This document shows, piece after piece, positions 1 through 7,666 of a stretch of DNA of 64,000 nucleotides. Positions within the stretch are counted from its first letter, which is position 1. Each line of letters opens with the position of its first letter. Source of the stretch: Actinacidiphila yanglinensis (GTDB taxonomy: Bacteria; Actinomycetota; Actinomycetes; Streptomycetales; Streptomycetaceae); assembly GCF_900107965.1 (NCBI RefSeq), contig NZ_FNVU01000018.1, positions 62,001-126,000 of the forward strand. The letters run 5' to 3'. Under the pieces are notes generated by a model. It did not search any database. It was not told the origin of the DNA and worked only from the letters and a program-made list of their open reading frames with translations. The position numbers and the translations under genes are program-made.

Positions 1-319
1 CCGCGAAGGCGGGGTATTCCCCCCAGCGGTCCTCGACCGACATGTCGGTGACGCTCACCTCACGCCCGGTACGCAGCGCCTCCAGGCAGGGTCCGTCGTT
101 CTGTCCGTACTGCTTCTCGTCCATCCGGTCCGCGGACGCCCCCGTGCTGGCGACGGTGAGCGGACGGTTGCCGCGCTCCAGGGTGATGCCGCAGCCGTCG
201 GACCCGGTGGCGAAGTCCATCGCGCTCTGGGCGAGTGCGTCCAGGAAGGTCTCCAGGGTCCGGGTGCTGAGCAGCAGTCCCGTCAGGTCCGGTGTACCGG
301 GCTCGTGCATCTTCGTCAC
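1..319 (-). CDS. GAF domain protein, N-terminal part (runs off the window)
   Basis: This is the first 106 codons of a leftward gene whose 3' end lies outside the window. The visible protein has the DGPC motif and the 'SVTDMSVEDRWGEYPAFA' stretch typical of the GAF domain in actinobacterial GAF-ANTAR proteins, which act as sensory or RNA-binding antitermination regulators. An ANTAR domain would be expected downstream but cannot be seen. The GTG at 319 is chosen because AGGGA lies about 6 nt upstream; an in-frame ATG at 310 has no ribosome site. The start overlaps the stop of the small upstream ORF (GTGA), so the two are probably translationally coupled. Confidence 0.75.
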   Translation of the reverse strand, partial: MTKMHEPGTPDLTGLLLSTRTLETFLDALAQSAMDFATGSDGCGITLERGNRPLTVASTGASADRMDEKQYGQNDGPCLEALRTGREVSVTDMSVEDRWGEYPAFA

Positions 320-483
320 TGGGGTTCCCTCGCGGGCGGATCCCGCTGGTCGGCGTCAAAGGCCGCCGGGGACTGCGGGTACTCCGTCCCGAGGTATTCC
401 TCCAGCGTCATCGCCGCCCCGCCCCGAAAGGGAACGCGAAGGCCCGGCGATGTCGTGATGTCCTCCTTCCAGCCTCTCACCAC
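316..483 (-). CDS. Small hypothetical protein upstream of the GAF gene
   Basis: A 55-codon frame (GTG at 483, alternative GTG at 480) ends in TGA at 316-318 and overlaps the GTG of the GAF gene by 4 nt. The peptide reads VVRGWKEDITTSPGLR at its start and contains an acidic MTLEEYLGTEYP stretch. Codons have the strong G/C third-position bias of real genes. No ribosome site precedes the GTG pair; an internal ATG at 411 is an alternative start giving 31 aa. The 4-nt overlap is the best evidence that it is translated. I do not recognise the family. Confidence 0.5.
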   Translation of the reverse strand: MVRGWKEDITTSPGLRVPFRGGAAMTLEEYLGTEYPQSPAAFDADQRDPPAREPQ

Positions 484-495
484 ACGCGCGCAAGA

Positions 496-515
496 ACAAT
501 TGCCGCCGCAGTTGT
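496..515. promoter_or_regulatory. Imperfect inverted repeat upstream of the small ORF/GAF operon
   Basis: ACAATTGC, then CGCC, then GCAGTTGT: the arms match at 7 of 8 positions. It lies about 12 nt upstream of the GTG pair at 478-483 and is the only AT-containing patch in this intergenic stretch. It could be an operator or part of the promoter. No clear -10/-35 pair was found. Confidence 0.3.
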
Positions 516-685
516 CACCCGTCCGCTGGTGTCACCCACTCACCCGCCCACCCGCTCACCCGGGGCGACCGGAGGGTCACGAACCGGAATGGCCGCAGGG
601 CCAGGGAGCAGGTGAAGCGCTGCGCGGTCCCGTCACGATGTGTCACATGATCGGTCAGGCGGCGACGGCATGTCGCCGTCCGCGG

Positions 686-3334
686 TCAGCAGGCCGGCCG
701 GCTCAGCGCCAGGTCCTGCACGTTCGCCCAGGCGCCGTTCAACCGCAGACCGGTCACCGCCTGAGGCGTCCAGTCGTCATCGGTCGCGGTCACCTGCAAC
801 GGGCCCTCCGTCCTGTCGACCCACAGCGCGTACCGGCCCTGCGTGTCGGTGGTCAGGGCGACCTTGCTGTGCCGCCCGGCGACGAAGACGCTCGCACCGG
901 CCAGCGGAGCGGACGTTCCGTCACATGCCGTCCCGGTCACCGTGCCCATCACCTTGGTCCACGACGCCGGCGGGTCCACCCGCATGCTCATGCCCGCCGT
1001 CCGCGGTCCGTACGGCGTGTCGGAGCGCACCAGCACCGTCGCGGAGTACGTCCCCGGCTGGCTCACCCCGCTCGCGTCCGCACGCACGTGCACCACCACG
1101 CTGCCCTTGGCGGGCACCGTCACCGAGGTCGTGCCGAGCGACATCCACGACACGTCCCGGTCGCTGCCGCAGTCCGTGTGCCCCGGCAGCGTCTCCACGT
1201 ACGGCGAGTACGTGCCGAAGGACTGCGCGCCGCCGATCTTCACCAGGCCGCACGCCATCGCGCCGCGCGTCAGCAGGTTGACCGAGTCCGGCAGGGCCGA
1301 CCAGGAGTCGGACACCGGGTCGTAGGCGAACCCCGCGTTCGTGCTCAGCCCCGCGTGCACGCCACCGGAGACCATCAACTCGCCGTCCGCGACGGTGTAG
1401 CCCATCGCCCACAGCGCCGTCGGCACCTTCGCCCGCGGCGTCCAGGTGTTCGCACCCGGGTCGTAGGCGTACGTCGCCGTCGACACCGTGCCGAAGCTCT
1501 GCTGGCCGCCGGCGCAGTACACGGTCCCCTCGATCGCGCCGCACCCCAGCCACGACTCCGGCGTCGGGTAGTCCGGCAACTGCTGCCACGTGTCGCTCGC
1601 CGGGTCGTAGCGGAACACCCCGCTCGTCCCGCAGAAGGCACGGCTGGCGCAGCCGCCCACGACGTACAACCGGCCGTCCAGCACGGTCGCGGCGGCGTCC
1701 GCCTCCGGCACCGGGATCGGTGCGCCCGTCGACCAGGTGTTCGTCGCCGCGTCGTAGACGTCCAGCTCGCCGGTGAGCGACTCGCCGTCGGCCGTCGCGC
1801 CGTCCACGACGTAGAACTTGCCGCCGATGAAGGCGCCGACGCCTTCCTCGCGCGCCACCGGTTCACTGGCGATCTGGCTCCACGCCCGCGTACTCGGGTC
1901 GTACACGTAGCTGTTGGCCAGCGGGTTGCCCTGCGACGAACTCGACGTCCCGCCGAACGAGTAGATCTTCCCCCCGTACGCGCCGGCCACGTTGTCGCGG
2001 ATGTCGATCGGGTAGTCCGGCAGCGACGACCAGCCGGCTGCCGGGGGCGAACCGAGCCCCGACCACGGCTCCTTCCGCTCGTCCGCGATCCGGAATCCGC
2101 CCGGCCGCTCGGCCAGCGTCACCTTCGCCGCGGCGGTCCCGGTGTTCGTCACCTTCAGGGGCACCGTGCCGGACCCGCCCAGTGCCGGGGACACCGTCAG
2201 TTCCGGCGCGACCGAGATCTGCCCGGTGGGCAACGGGAAGTCGGCCTCGGTCACCCGGTCCGCTCTGACCGCGACGGGCTGCCGCAGGTCGTGGTACTGC
2301 AGCTTCGACCCGACGAAACGCTGGCTCCCGTGCCCCGGCGCGAACGTCGTGTACCAGCCGTCCGCCCCGGACGTGGCACTGCCCGACGGGCCCGCGACCC
2401 GCGCCCCGTCCACCGGCGCGCCGGTGTTCGCGTCCGTCACCCGGCCGGCGACCATGCCGCCGGGCACCGCGGCGCAGCTGCGGTCACCGATGTACACGTC
2501 GTCGATGGCCCACCAGCGCCCCGCCGTCACGTCCGGGCTCGTGTAGTAGTGGAACCGCACCCGCACATGGGCCTGGTGGGCCGCCATCGGGATCGGCACG
2601 TCCACCCGCTTCGGGCCGGCGTCCAGCAGCTCGTCACGCCACACGTTGGTCCAGGTGGTCCCGCCGTCGACGGACACGTCCACGTCGCCGATGCCCGAGG
2701 GCACCGTGTAGTCCCACATCGTGAAGTCGTTGGCGAACCCGATGGACGGCGCGTCGAGCGTGCTGAGGTCCACCACGGGCGAGACCAGTGTGGAGTCCTC
2801 CGCCTGCCACGTGTAGTACTCGTCGTCCATGATCGCGAACCCGCCGGTGCCGCCGGTGTGGTTGCCGACCTTCGCCGGGTCGTCGAACCGCCACACCCAG
2901 CCCTGGCCGACGCCGTCCTGCACCGTCCACCCGGACGGCGTCGAGGTCCCGTCGAAGCCCTCGATCAGACCGTCCGTCGCGTACTGGTACCCCGGCGCCC
3001 GGCACGCGTCCGCGTCGACCTTCAGCGTGACGTCCGCCGTCGAGCCGGTGACCGACTCCGTGCGGGTCCGGTACCCGGGCGAACTGACGCTCAGTTCGTA
3101 GGAGCCGGCCGCCGGCACCGCCAGCGCGTAGTGCCCGGTCACCGGTGACGTCTGCGCGCTCACGCCGCCCACGGTCACCGTCGCGCCCAGCGGCCAGCCG
3201 TGCGCGCCGCCGTCCTTCACGACGCCGGTCAGCGTCACCGTCCCGTCGGCATGGGCCGCGGGCGTGGCCACGAACATCACGAGCATCCCGAACATGCCGC
3301 AGAGCGCGGACAGCAGGGCGATCACACGCTTCAT
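686..3334 (-). CDS. Secreted kelch-repeat protein with carboxypeptidase-regulatory-like domains
   Basis: This 882-aa protein begins with a signal peptide (MKRVIALLSALCGMFGMLVM, cleaved near AHADG). It then has a carboxypeptidase-regulatory-like beta-sandwich (about 30-100), a jelly-roll/MAM-like module containing 'FDGTSTPSGWTV' (about 115-290), a second regulatory-like domain, about six kelch repeats forming a beta-propeller (motifs such as 'LYVVGGCAS', 'YDPASDTW'), an NPCBM/NEW2-like linker and a last regulatory-like domain. No catalytic domain is visible, so an extracellular binding or structural role is inferred. It starts 2 nt after the stop of the S53 gene; an ATG at 3343 would overlap that stop. 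It is a domain-by-domain paralogue of that protein's C-terminal 950 residues. The stop is at 686-688. Confidence 0.85.
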   Translation of the reverse strand: MKRVIALLSALCGMFGMLVMFVATPAAHADGTVTLTGVVKDGGAHGWPLGATVTVGGVSAQTSPVTGHYALAVPAAGSYELSVSSPGYRTRTESVTGSTADVTLKVDADACRAPGYQYATDGLIEGFDGTSTPSGWTVQDGVGQGWVWRFDDPAKVGNHTGGTGGFAIMDDEYYTWQAEDSTLVSPVVDLSTLDAPSIGFANDFTMWDYTVPSGIGDVDVSVDGGTTWTNVWRDELLDAGPKRVDVPIPMAAHQAHVRVRFHYYTSPDVTAGRWWAIDDVYIGDRSCAAVPGGMVAGRVTDANTGAPVDGARVAGPSGSATSGADGWYTTFAPGHGSQRFVGSKLQYHDLRQPVAVRADRVTEADFPLPTGQISVAPELTVSPALGGSGTVPLKVTNTGTAAAKVTLAERPGGFRIADERKEPWSGLGSPPAAGWSSLPDYPIDIRDNVAGAYGGKIYSFGGTSSSSQGNPLANSYVYDPSTRAWSQIASEPVAREEGVGAFIGGKFYVVDGATADGESLTGELDVYDAATNTWSTGAPIPVPEADAAATVLDGRLYVVGGCASRAFCGTSGVFRYDPASDTWQQLPDYPTPESWLGCGAIEGTVYCAGGQQSFGTVSTATYAYDPGANTWTPRAKVPTALWAMGYTVADGELMVSGGVHAGLSTNAGFAYDPVSDSWSALPDSVNLLTRGAMACGLVKIGGAQSFGTYSPYVETLPGHTDCGSDRDVSWMSLGTTSVTVPAKGSVVVHVRADASGVSQPGTYSATVLVRSDTPYGPRTAGMSMRVDPPASWTKVMGTVTGTACDGTSAPLAGASVFVAGRHSKVALTTDTQGRYALWVDRTEGPLQVTATDDDWTPQAVTGLRLNGAWANVQDLALSRPAC

Positions 3335-3336
3335 TG

Positions 3337-6300
3337 TCAACATCCCGTCCGGTCCAGCGTGAGGTTGGCGACGGTCGTCCGCCCGGCCTGCACCTTGGTC
3401 GACACCGTCGTCGGGAACCAGCCGTTGGCCGCCGCGGTGATCGACAGCGTGCCGTTCGCCCGGTCCAGCCAGAGGGTGTAGGTCCCGTTGGCGTCGGTGC
3501 GCAGCGTGTAGCCGCTGACCTTGCCGGCCACGACCACCGTGGCGCCCGGCAGCGGCGCGGATCCGGCCGTGCACTGCTTGCCGGTGACCGTGCCGGTGAT
3601 CTCGCCCCAGGTCGAAGGCGGGGTGACCGCCATCGTCACGCCCACCGTGCCCGTGGCGTACGGCGTGTCGTTGCGGACGTCGAGCACGGCGGCGTAGGTG
3701 CCGGGCTGCGTGACGGCCGCGGCGTTCACGGACACCGTCAACGTCACGCTGCTCCCCGGCTGGAGCGTCGTGCCCGAGCCGGTCGCCGACATCCACGGCA
3801 CCGGATCGTCCGTGTCGCAGGCCGCGTAGCCCGGGAGCAGCTGGGAGGACTTCGTCGGCGACTTCGACGCGTCCAGGCCGCCGACCGCGTAGAGGCCGCA
3901 GGTGCTGGCCGATCCGTACACGGCCTGGTTCGCGTTCGGCAGCGCGGTCCACGTGTTCGTCGCCGGGTCGAAGGCGAAGCCGCGGTTGGTCACCACGCTG
4001 CTGTTCGAGGTCACCCCGCCCGACACCATCAGCCGGCCGTCGGCCACCGTGGAGGCCGAGCCCCACAGGTCGATCGGCAGGTTCGCCAGCGCCGTCCAGG
4101 TGTTCGTCGCCGGGTCGTACCCGTACGTCTTCGCGCCCGGGCCGCCGCCGTTGTCCGACGCGCCGCCCGCGCAGTACAGCTTCCCGCCGATGGCACCGCA
4201 CGCCGTCCACGACGCGTTCACCGGGTAGTTCGCCAGCTGCGTCCACTTGCCGGTGGCCGGGTCGAACCGCTGCACGAACTTCTTGCCGCACGACGACTGG
4301 CAGCCGCCGACCAGGTACAACTGGCCGCCCAGTACGGCCGTTCCGGCCGCGGCCACCGGGTTGGGCAGCGCCGGACCCGACGTCCACGTGTCGCTCGCCG
4401 CGTCGTAGACGTCCATGTCGGCGCGGACCTGGCCGGTCTGCGCCCAGCCGCCGGCCACGTAGAACCTGCCGCCGACGAAGTCCGCGGACGGGGCCGCCCG
4501 CGGATTGGGCATGGCCGCGATCGCCGTCCACGCCCCGGTGGCCGGGTCCAGGGCGTAGCCGTTGCGGGTGGTGCCGAGGGTCGAGTCGCCGCCCACCACG
4601 TAGACGGTTCCGTCGTGGTAGCCCGCGGCGCCGTAGCCGATCGCGGAGGGGTAGTCGGCCACCGTCGTCCACGGCAGCGCGTCCGGCGACGCCGTGGCGG
4701 AGGCCGCCGGGTCGGCGCCGGGCTTCGCGCTCCCCACCGCCTTGCCGGGCTTCGCTGCCTTCGCCGGGGTGTCCGGCGAGAAGTGCCCCTTCCGCTCCTG
4801 CGTCGCGGCGCCGCGCCCGATGGCCGCCGGTGCGGTGCCCGTGGGCGACTCCGACAGGTCGATCGTCGCCGGTGCCGTGCCGGTGTTCGTGACCGTCACC
4901 GTCTTCGTCGCCGTGCCGCCGAGCGGCGCGGTCGCGCTCACCGCGGTCTGTGCGAGCGAGAGCCTGCCCGCCGCCAGCGAGAAGTCGGCGACGTTCGTGG
5001 TGTCCTGAGCGACCGTCGTGGTCTGCGTCTGGTCGGTGTACCGCGTCATCGTCGCGCTGAAGGACTGCGGGCCCGGCGCGGAGAACCGCCAGTACGCACC
5101 GTCCGCAACCGAGGTGGTGGAGCCGGACCCGCCCGCCGCCGTGACGGTGGCGCCCGCCAGCGTCGAGCCGGTGTTGCGGTCCTTGACGTGGCCGAGCACC
5201 AGTCCGCCGGGCTGGGCGGAGCACACCCGGTCGCCGACGACCACGTCGTCCACCTGCCACATGTCGTCGAGGTTCGCCCGGTAGTGGAAGCGCACCTGAA
5301 CGTCGGACTTCCCCGCGGCCGCCTGAAGGGGCACCATCACCTGCGACTTCTCCAGGTTGCTGGTGGTCTGCCGCCACGCGTCGGTCCAGGTCGCACCGCC
5401 GTCCACGGAGTAGTCGACCTCGGCGACCGCGCTCCCGAACGTCTCGTAGTCGGTGGCGAACCACACGGCCGGAGAGGTCGTACCGCTCAGGTCCACCGGC
5501 GCCGAGACCAGCGAGGTGTCCTGCTGCCCGTCGCCGTAGCCCAGGGAGTACACGCCCGCGTAACCGCCGCTGCCGCCCGTCCGGTTGCCGGAGCCGGTCG
5601 GGTCCCCGAAGCCCCAGACCTCGTCGTCGCCCGCGGCGTCCTGGACGGTCCAGCCGTCCGGCGCGGTCGTCCCGTCGAAGGTCTGCTGGTCGATCGCGCG
5701 GGTCGTGCCGGCCTGGTAGCCCGGCGCGGTGCACGCGTACGGGTCGATCGGCACGCGGAAGTCCTCGGTCGTACTCGAGGTTCCGACCGCAACCGATGCC
5801 GTCTGCGCGGTCAGGCCCGGGTAATCACCGGAGACGCGCACCTGGTAGGTCGCGCCGGCCGGGAGCGACATCGAGTAGTGCCCGGTGACCGGGTCGGTGT
5901 GGAACGTGCCGTCCGGCATGCCGTCCACGGTCAACGTGGCCGCCAGCGGCCAGCCGTGGTCGGAGCCCTCGCGCACCGTGCCGCTCACCGTCTCCTGGGG
6001 CTGGGCGTTCAGCGCGAAGTCCCGGGTCGCGGTCGCGCCGTCGGCCACCGTGACCGTGTCGTGCTGGGTGTCGTAGCCGAACCGGGTGGCGGTCAGGTCG
6101 TAACTGCCGACCGGCACGGTGAGGTCGAACTGCCCGCGGGCGTCGGTGGTGTCCGCGGCCTTGGCCGCGCTCACCGTGGCGCCGCTGATCGGGTCGCCGG
6201 TCGCGGCATCGGTGACGGTGCCGGTCAACTCGCCGTGCGGGCCGAGCGGTTGGAAGGCGGCGACGCCGTTCGGGGTACCGAGTCCGGTCGGCCCGTCGTA

Positions 6301-7488
6301 GCCGGCGCCGGCGGTGCACAGGTACGCCGGGGAGCAGGTGCCGTTGCTGCCCTCGGTCACGTCGTTCAGCGCGCCGCTCTGCTCGTACGCGTAGGAGGCC
6401 GGGATGTCGCCCGAGCCGGCCCGGCCGGCCAGCGCGTACACGCCGGCGACCACCGGTGCGGCCAGGCTGGTGCCGCCCACGGTCATCCACCCGGTCTGCT
6501 GGAACGAGTCGTAGACGGCCAGCCCGGTGTCCGGGTCCGCCACCGCCGAGACGTCGGCGATCGCGCGCATGTCGCAGCCGGAGTCGTTCTGCCAGGCGGG
6601 CTTCGGGTCGAAGCGCGAGCAGCCGCTGCCCGGCCCGCCGCCGTGGCTGTCCCACACCGACTCCGTCCAGCCGCGGCCGGTGCCGGGATCGCGCAACAGC
6701 GAGGTGCCGCCCACCGACGTCACGTACTGCGACGCCGCCGGGTACTGCGCGCCGTACCGCTCGTCACCGGAGCTGGCCACGATCGCGGTGCCCGGGTGGT
6801 CGAAGTACTGCGCGTCGATGTCGAGTTGGGTCGGATCCTCCTCGCCGCCGTAGGAGTTCGACACGACCTCCGCCCCCTGCGTGACGGCCTGATCCACCGC
6901 CACGCCGAGGTTGACCGTGCTGTTGTCGTCGGCCTCGACGAGCAGCAGGTGGCAGTTCGAGCAGGCCGACGACACCGCGTCGAGGTCCAGGGAGATCTCC
7001 ACCGCCCAACTCGCGTCGGCCGGCGGCTCGTCCGTGTCGCCCCGCTGGGAGATCTTGCGGAAGCAGCCGTTCGCCGTGGTGCAGGCCGGCAGGCCGTACT
7101 GGGCCCGGTACGCGGCCAAGTCGGCCTCCGCCGTCGGGTCGTCGAACGCGTCGACGATCGCGACGGTCATGCCGTCGCCGCCGGAAGCGGGCAGGTTGTA
7201 GGCGGAGCGGATGTCGCTCGGCCCGTACCCGTCGGGGCTCGCCCCGGCCGCCTTCGGAGTCATGCCGCTGCGCAGGTGCACCACGGACATGCACTGCATC
7301 CGGCCCTTCTCCGCCGGCGCGGAGCACACCTGCCGGGTCTGCCCGCCCGCTGCCTGCCCGCCCGCTGCCTGCACGGGAGTTGCCGCCGGGGCCGGGATCG
7401 GCGCGGGTGCCGCGAACGCGACAGCCGGGACGCCGGCGACAGCCAGGGCGGTGACCACCAGGGCGACGATCCACCTCGCAAGACGCAT
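3337..7488 (-). CDS. Secreted S53 (sedolisin-type) protease fused to kelch and Ig-like modules
   Basis: A 1383-aa protein from MRLARW (ATG 7488; an upstream ATG at 7524 adds 12 residues before the signal peptide and also lacks a ribosome site). Residues 1-28 are a signal peptide. The S53 catalytic set is intact: Glu164 and Asp168 in 'WAVEISLDLD', Asp242 in 'SSGDE', and Ser341 in 'GGTSLAAP'. The calcium-site region 'LNDVT...GYDGPTGLGTP' is also present. Only about 110 residues precede the catalytic domain, shorter than the usual sedolisin propeptide. After about residue 420 come regulatory-like domains, a MAM-like module, kelch repeats and a final regulatory-like domain. Sedolisins are acid-active serine-carboxyl peptidases; an extracellular protein-degrading role is inferred. 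Confidence 0.88.
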   Translation of the reverse strand: MRLARWIVALVVTALAVAGVPAVAFAAPAPIPAPAATPVQAAGGQAAGGQTRQVCSAPAEKGRMQCMSVVHLRSGMTPKAAGASPDGYGPSDIRSAYNLPASGGDGMTVAIVDAFDDPTAEADLAAYRAQYGLPACTTANGCFRKISQRGDTDEPPADASWAVEISLDLDAVSSACSNCHLLLVEADDNSTVNLGVAVDQAVTQGAEVVSNSYGGEEDPTQLDIDAQYFDHPGTAIVASSGDERYGAQYPAASQYVTSVGGTSLLRDPGTGRGWTESVWDSHGGGPGSGCSRFDPKPAWQNDSGCDMRAIADVSAVADPDTGLAVYDSFQQTGWMTVGGTSLAAPVVAGVYALAGRAGSGDIPASYAYEQSGALNDVTEGSNGTCSPAYLCTAGAGYDGPTGLGTPNGVAAFQPLGPHGELTGTVTDAATGDPISGATVSAAKAADTTDARGQFDLTVPVGSYDLTATRFGYDTQHDTVTVADGATATRDFALNAQPQETVSGTVREGSDHGWPLAATLTVDGMPDGTFHTDPVTGHYSMSLPAGATYQVRVSGDYPGLTAQTASVAVGTSSTTEDFRVPIDPYACTAPGYQAGTTRAIDQQTFDGTTAPDGWTVQDAAGDDEVWGFGDPTGSGNRTGGSGGYAGVYSLGYGDGQQDTSLVSAPVDLSGTTSPAVWFATDYETFGSAVAEVDYSVDGGATWTDAWRQTTSNLEKSQVMVPLQAAAGKSDVQVRFHYRANLDDMWQVDDVVVGDRVCSAQPGGLVLGHVKDRNTGSTLAGATVTAAGGSGSTTSVADGAYWRFSAPGPQSFSATMTRYTDQTQTTTVAQDTTNVADFSLAAGRLSLAQTAVSATAPLGGTATKTVTVTNTGTAPATIDLSESPTGTAPAAIGRGAATQERKGHFSPDTPAKAAKPGKAVGSAKPGADPAASATASPDALPWTTVADYPSAIGYGAAGYHDGTVYVVGGDSTLGTTRNGYALDPATGAWTAIAAMPNPRAAPSADFVGGRFYVAGGWAQTGQVRADMDVYDAASDTWTSGPALPNPVAAAGTAVLGGQLYLVGGCQSSCGKKFVQRFDPATGKWTQLANYPVNASWTACGAIGGKLYCAGGASDNGGGPGAKTYGYDPATNTWTALANLPIDLWGSASTVADGRLMVSGGVTSNSSVVTNRGFAFDPATNTWTALPNANQAVYGSASTCGLYAVGGLDASKSPTKSSQLLPGYAACDTDDPVPWMSATGSGTTLQPGSSVTLTVSVNAAAVTQPGTYAAVLDVRNDTPYATGTVGVTMAVTPPSTWGEITGTVTGKQCTAGSAPLPGATVVVAGKVSGYTLRTDANGTYTLWLDRANGTLSITAAANGWFPTTVSTKVQAGRTTVANLTLDRTGC

Positions 7489-7561
7489 GGGAGGACTGGA
7501 CCATGCGGGCCGGAGTGCGATCATGCGTACGTACTACTGAATTTTGGGTTCCGGAGGTGCG

Positions 7562-7666
7562 GTGCAGGGTTCCGGGGTGCAGAGGTCCGGTGTGCAGGGG
7601 TCCGGGGTACAAGCGTCCGGGGTGCAGGGGTCCGGGGTACAAGCGTCCGGGGTGCAGGGGTCCACA
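7562..7666 (+). repeat. Seven tandem 15-bp repeats at the 5' end of the LAL gene
   Basis: Seven consecutive 15-bp units of the type GTGCAGGGGTCCGGG begin at 7562, 7577, 7592, 7607, 7622, 7637 and 7652. They alternate between GTGCAGGGG and GTACAAGCG forms, giving a higher-order 30-bp repeat. Translated in the LAL frame they give (G/A/R)SGVQ repeats. Copy number is likely to vary by slippage. Confidence 0.9.

Noticed and set aside
638..648. ATGTG-T-CACAT palindrome
   Set aside because: It lies downstream of the kelch gene and is not upstream of any start codon, so a regulatory role is unlikely.
686..5734. A 1682-codon open frame on the minus strand
   Set aside because: Only its last 882 codons (from 3334) are the kelch gene; the rest runs antisense-frame to the S53 gene and is repetitive Arg/Gly-rich sequence with no domains.
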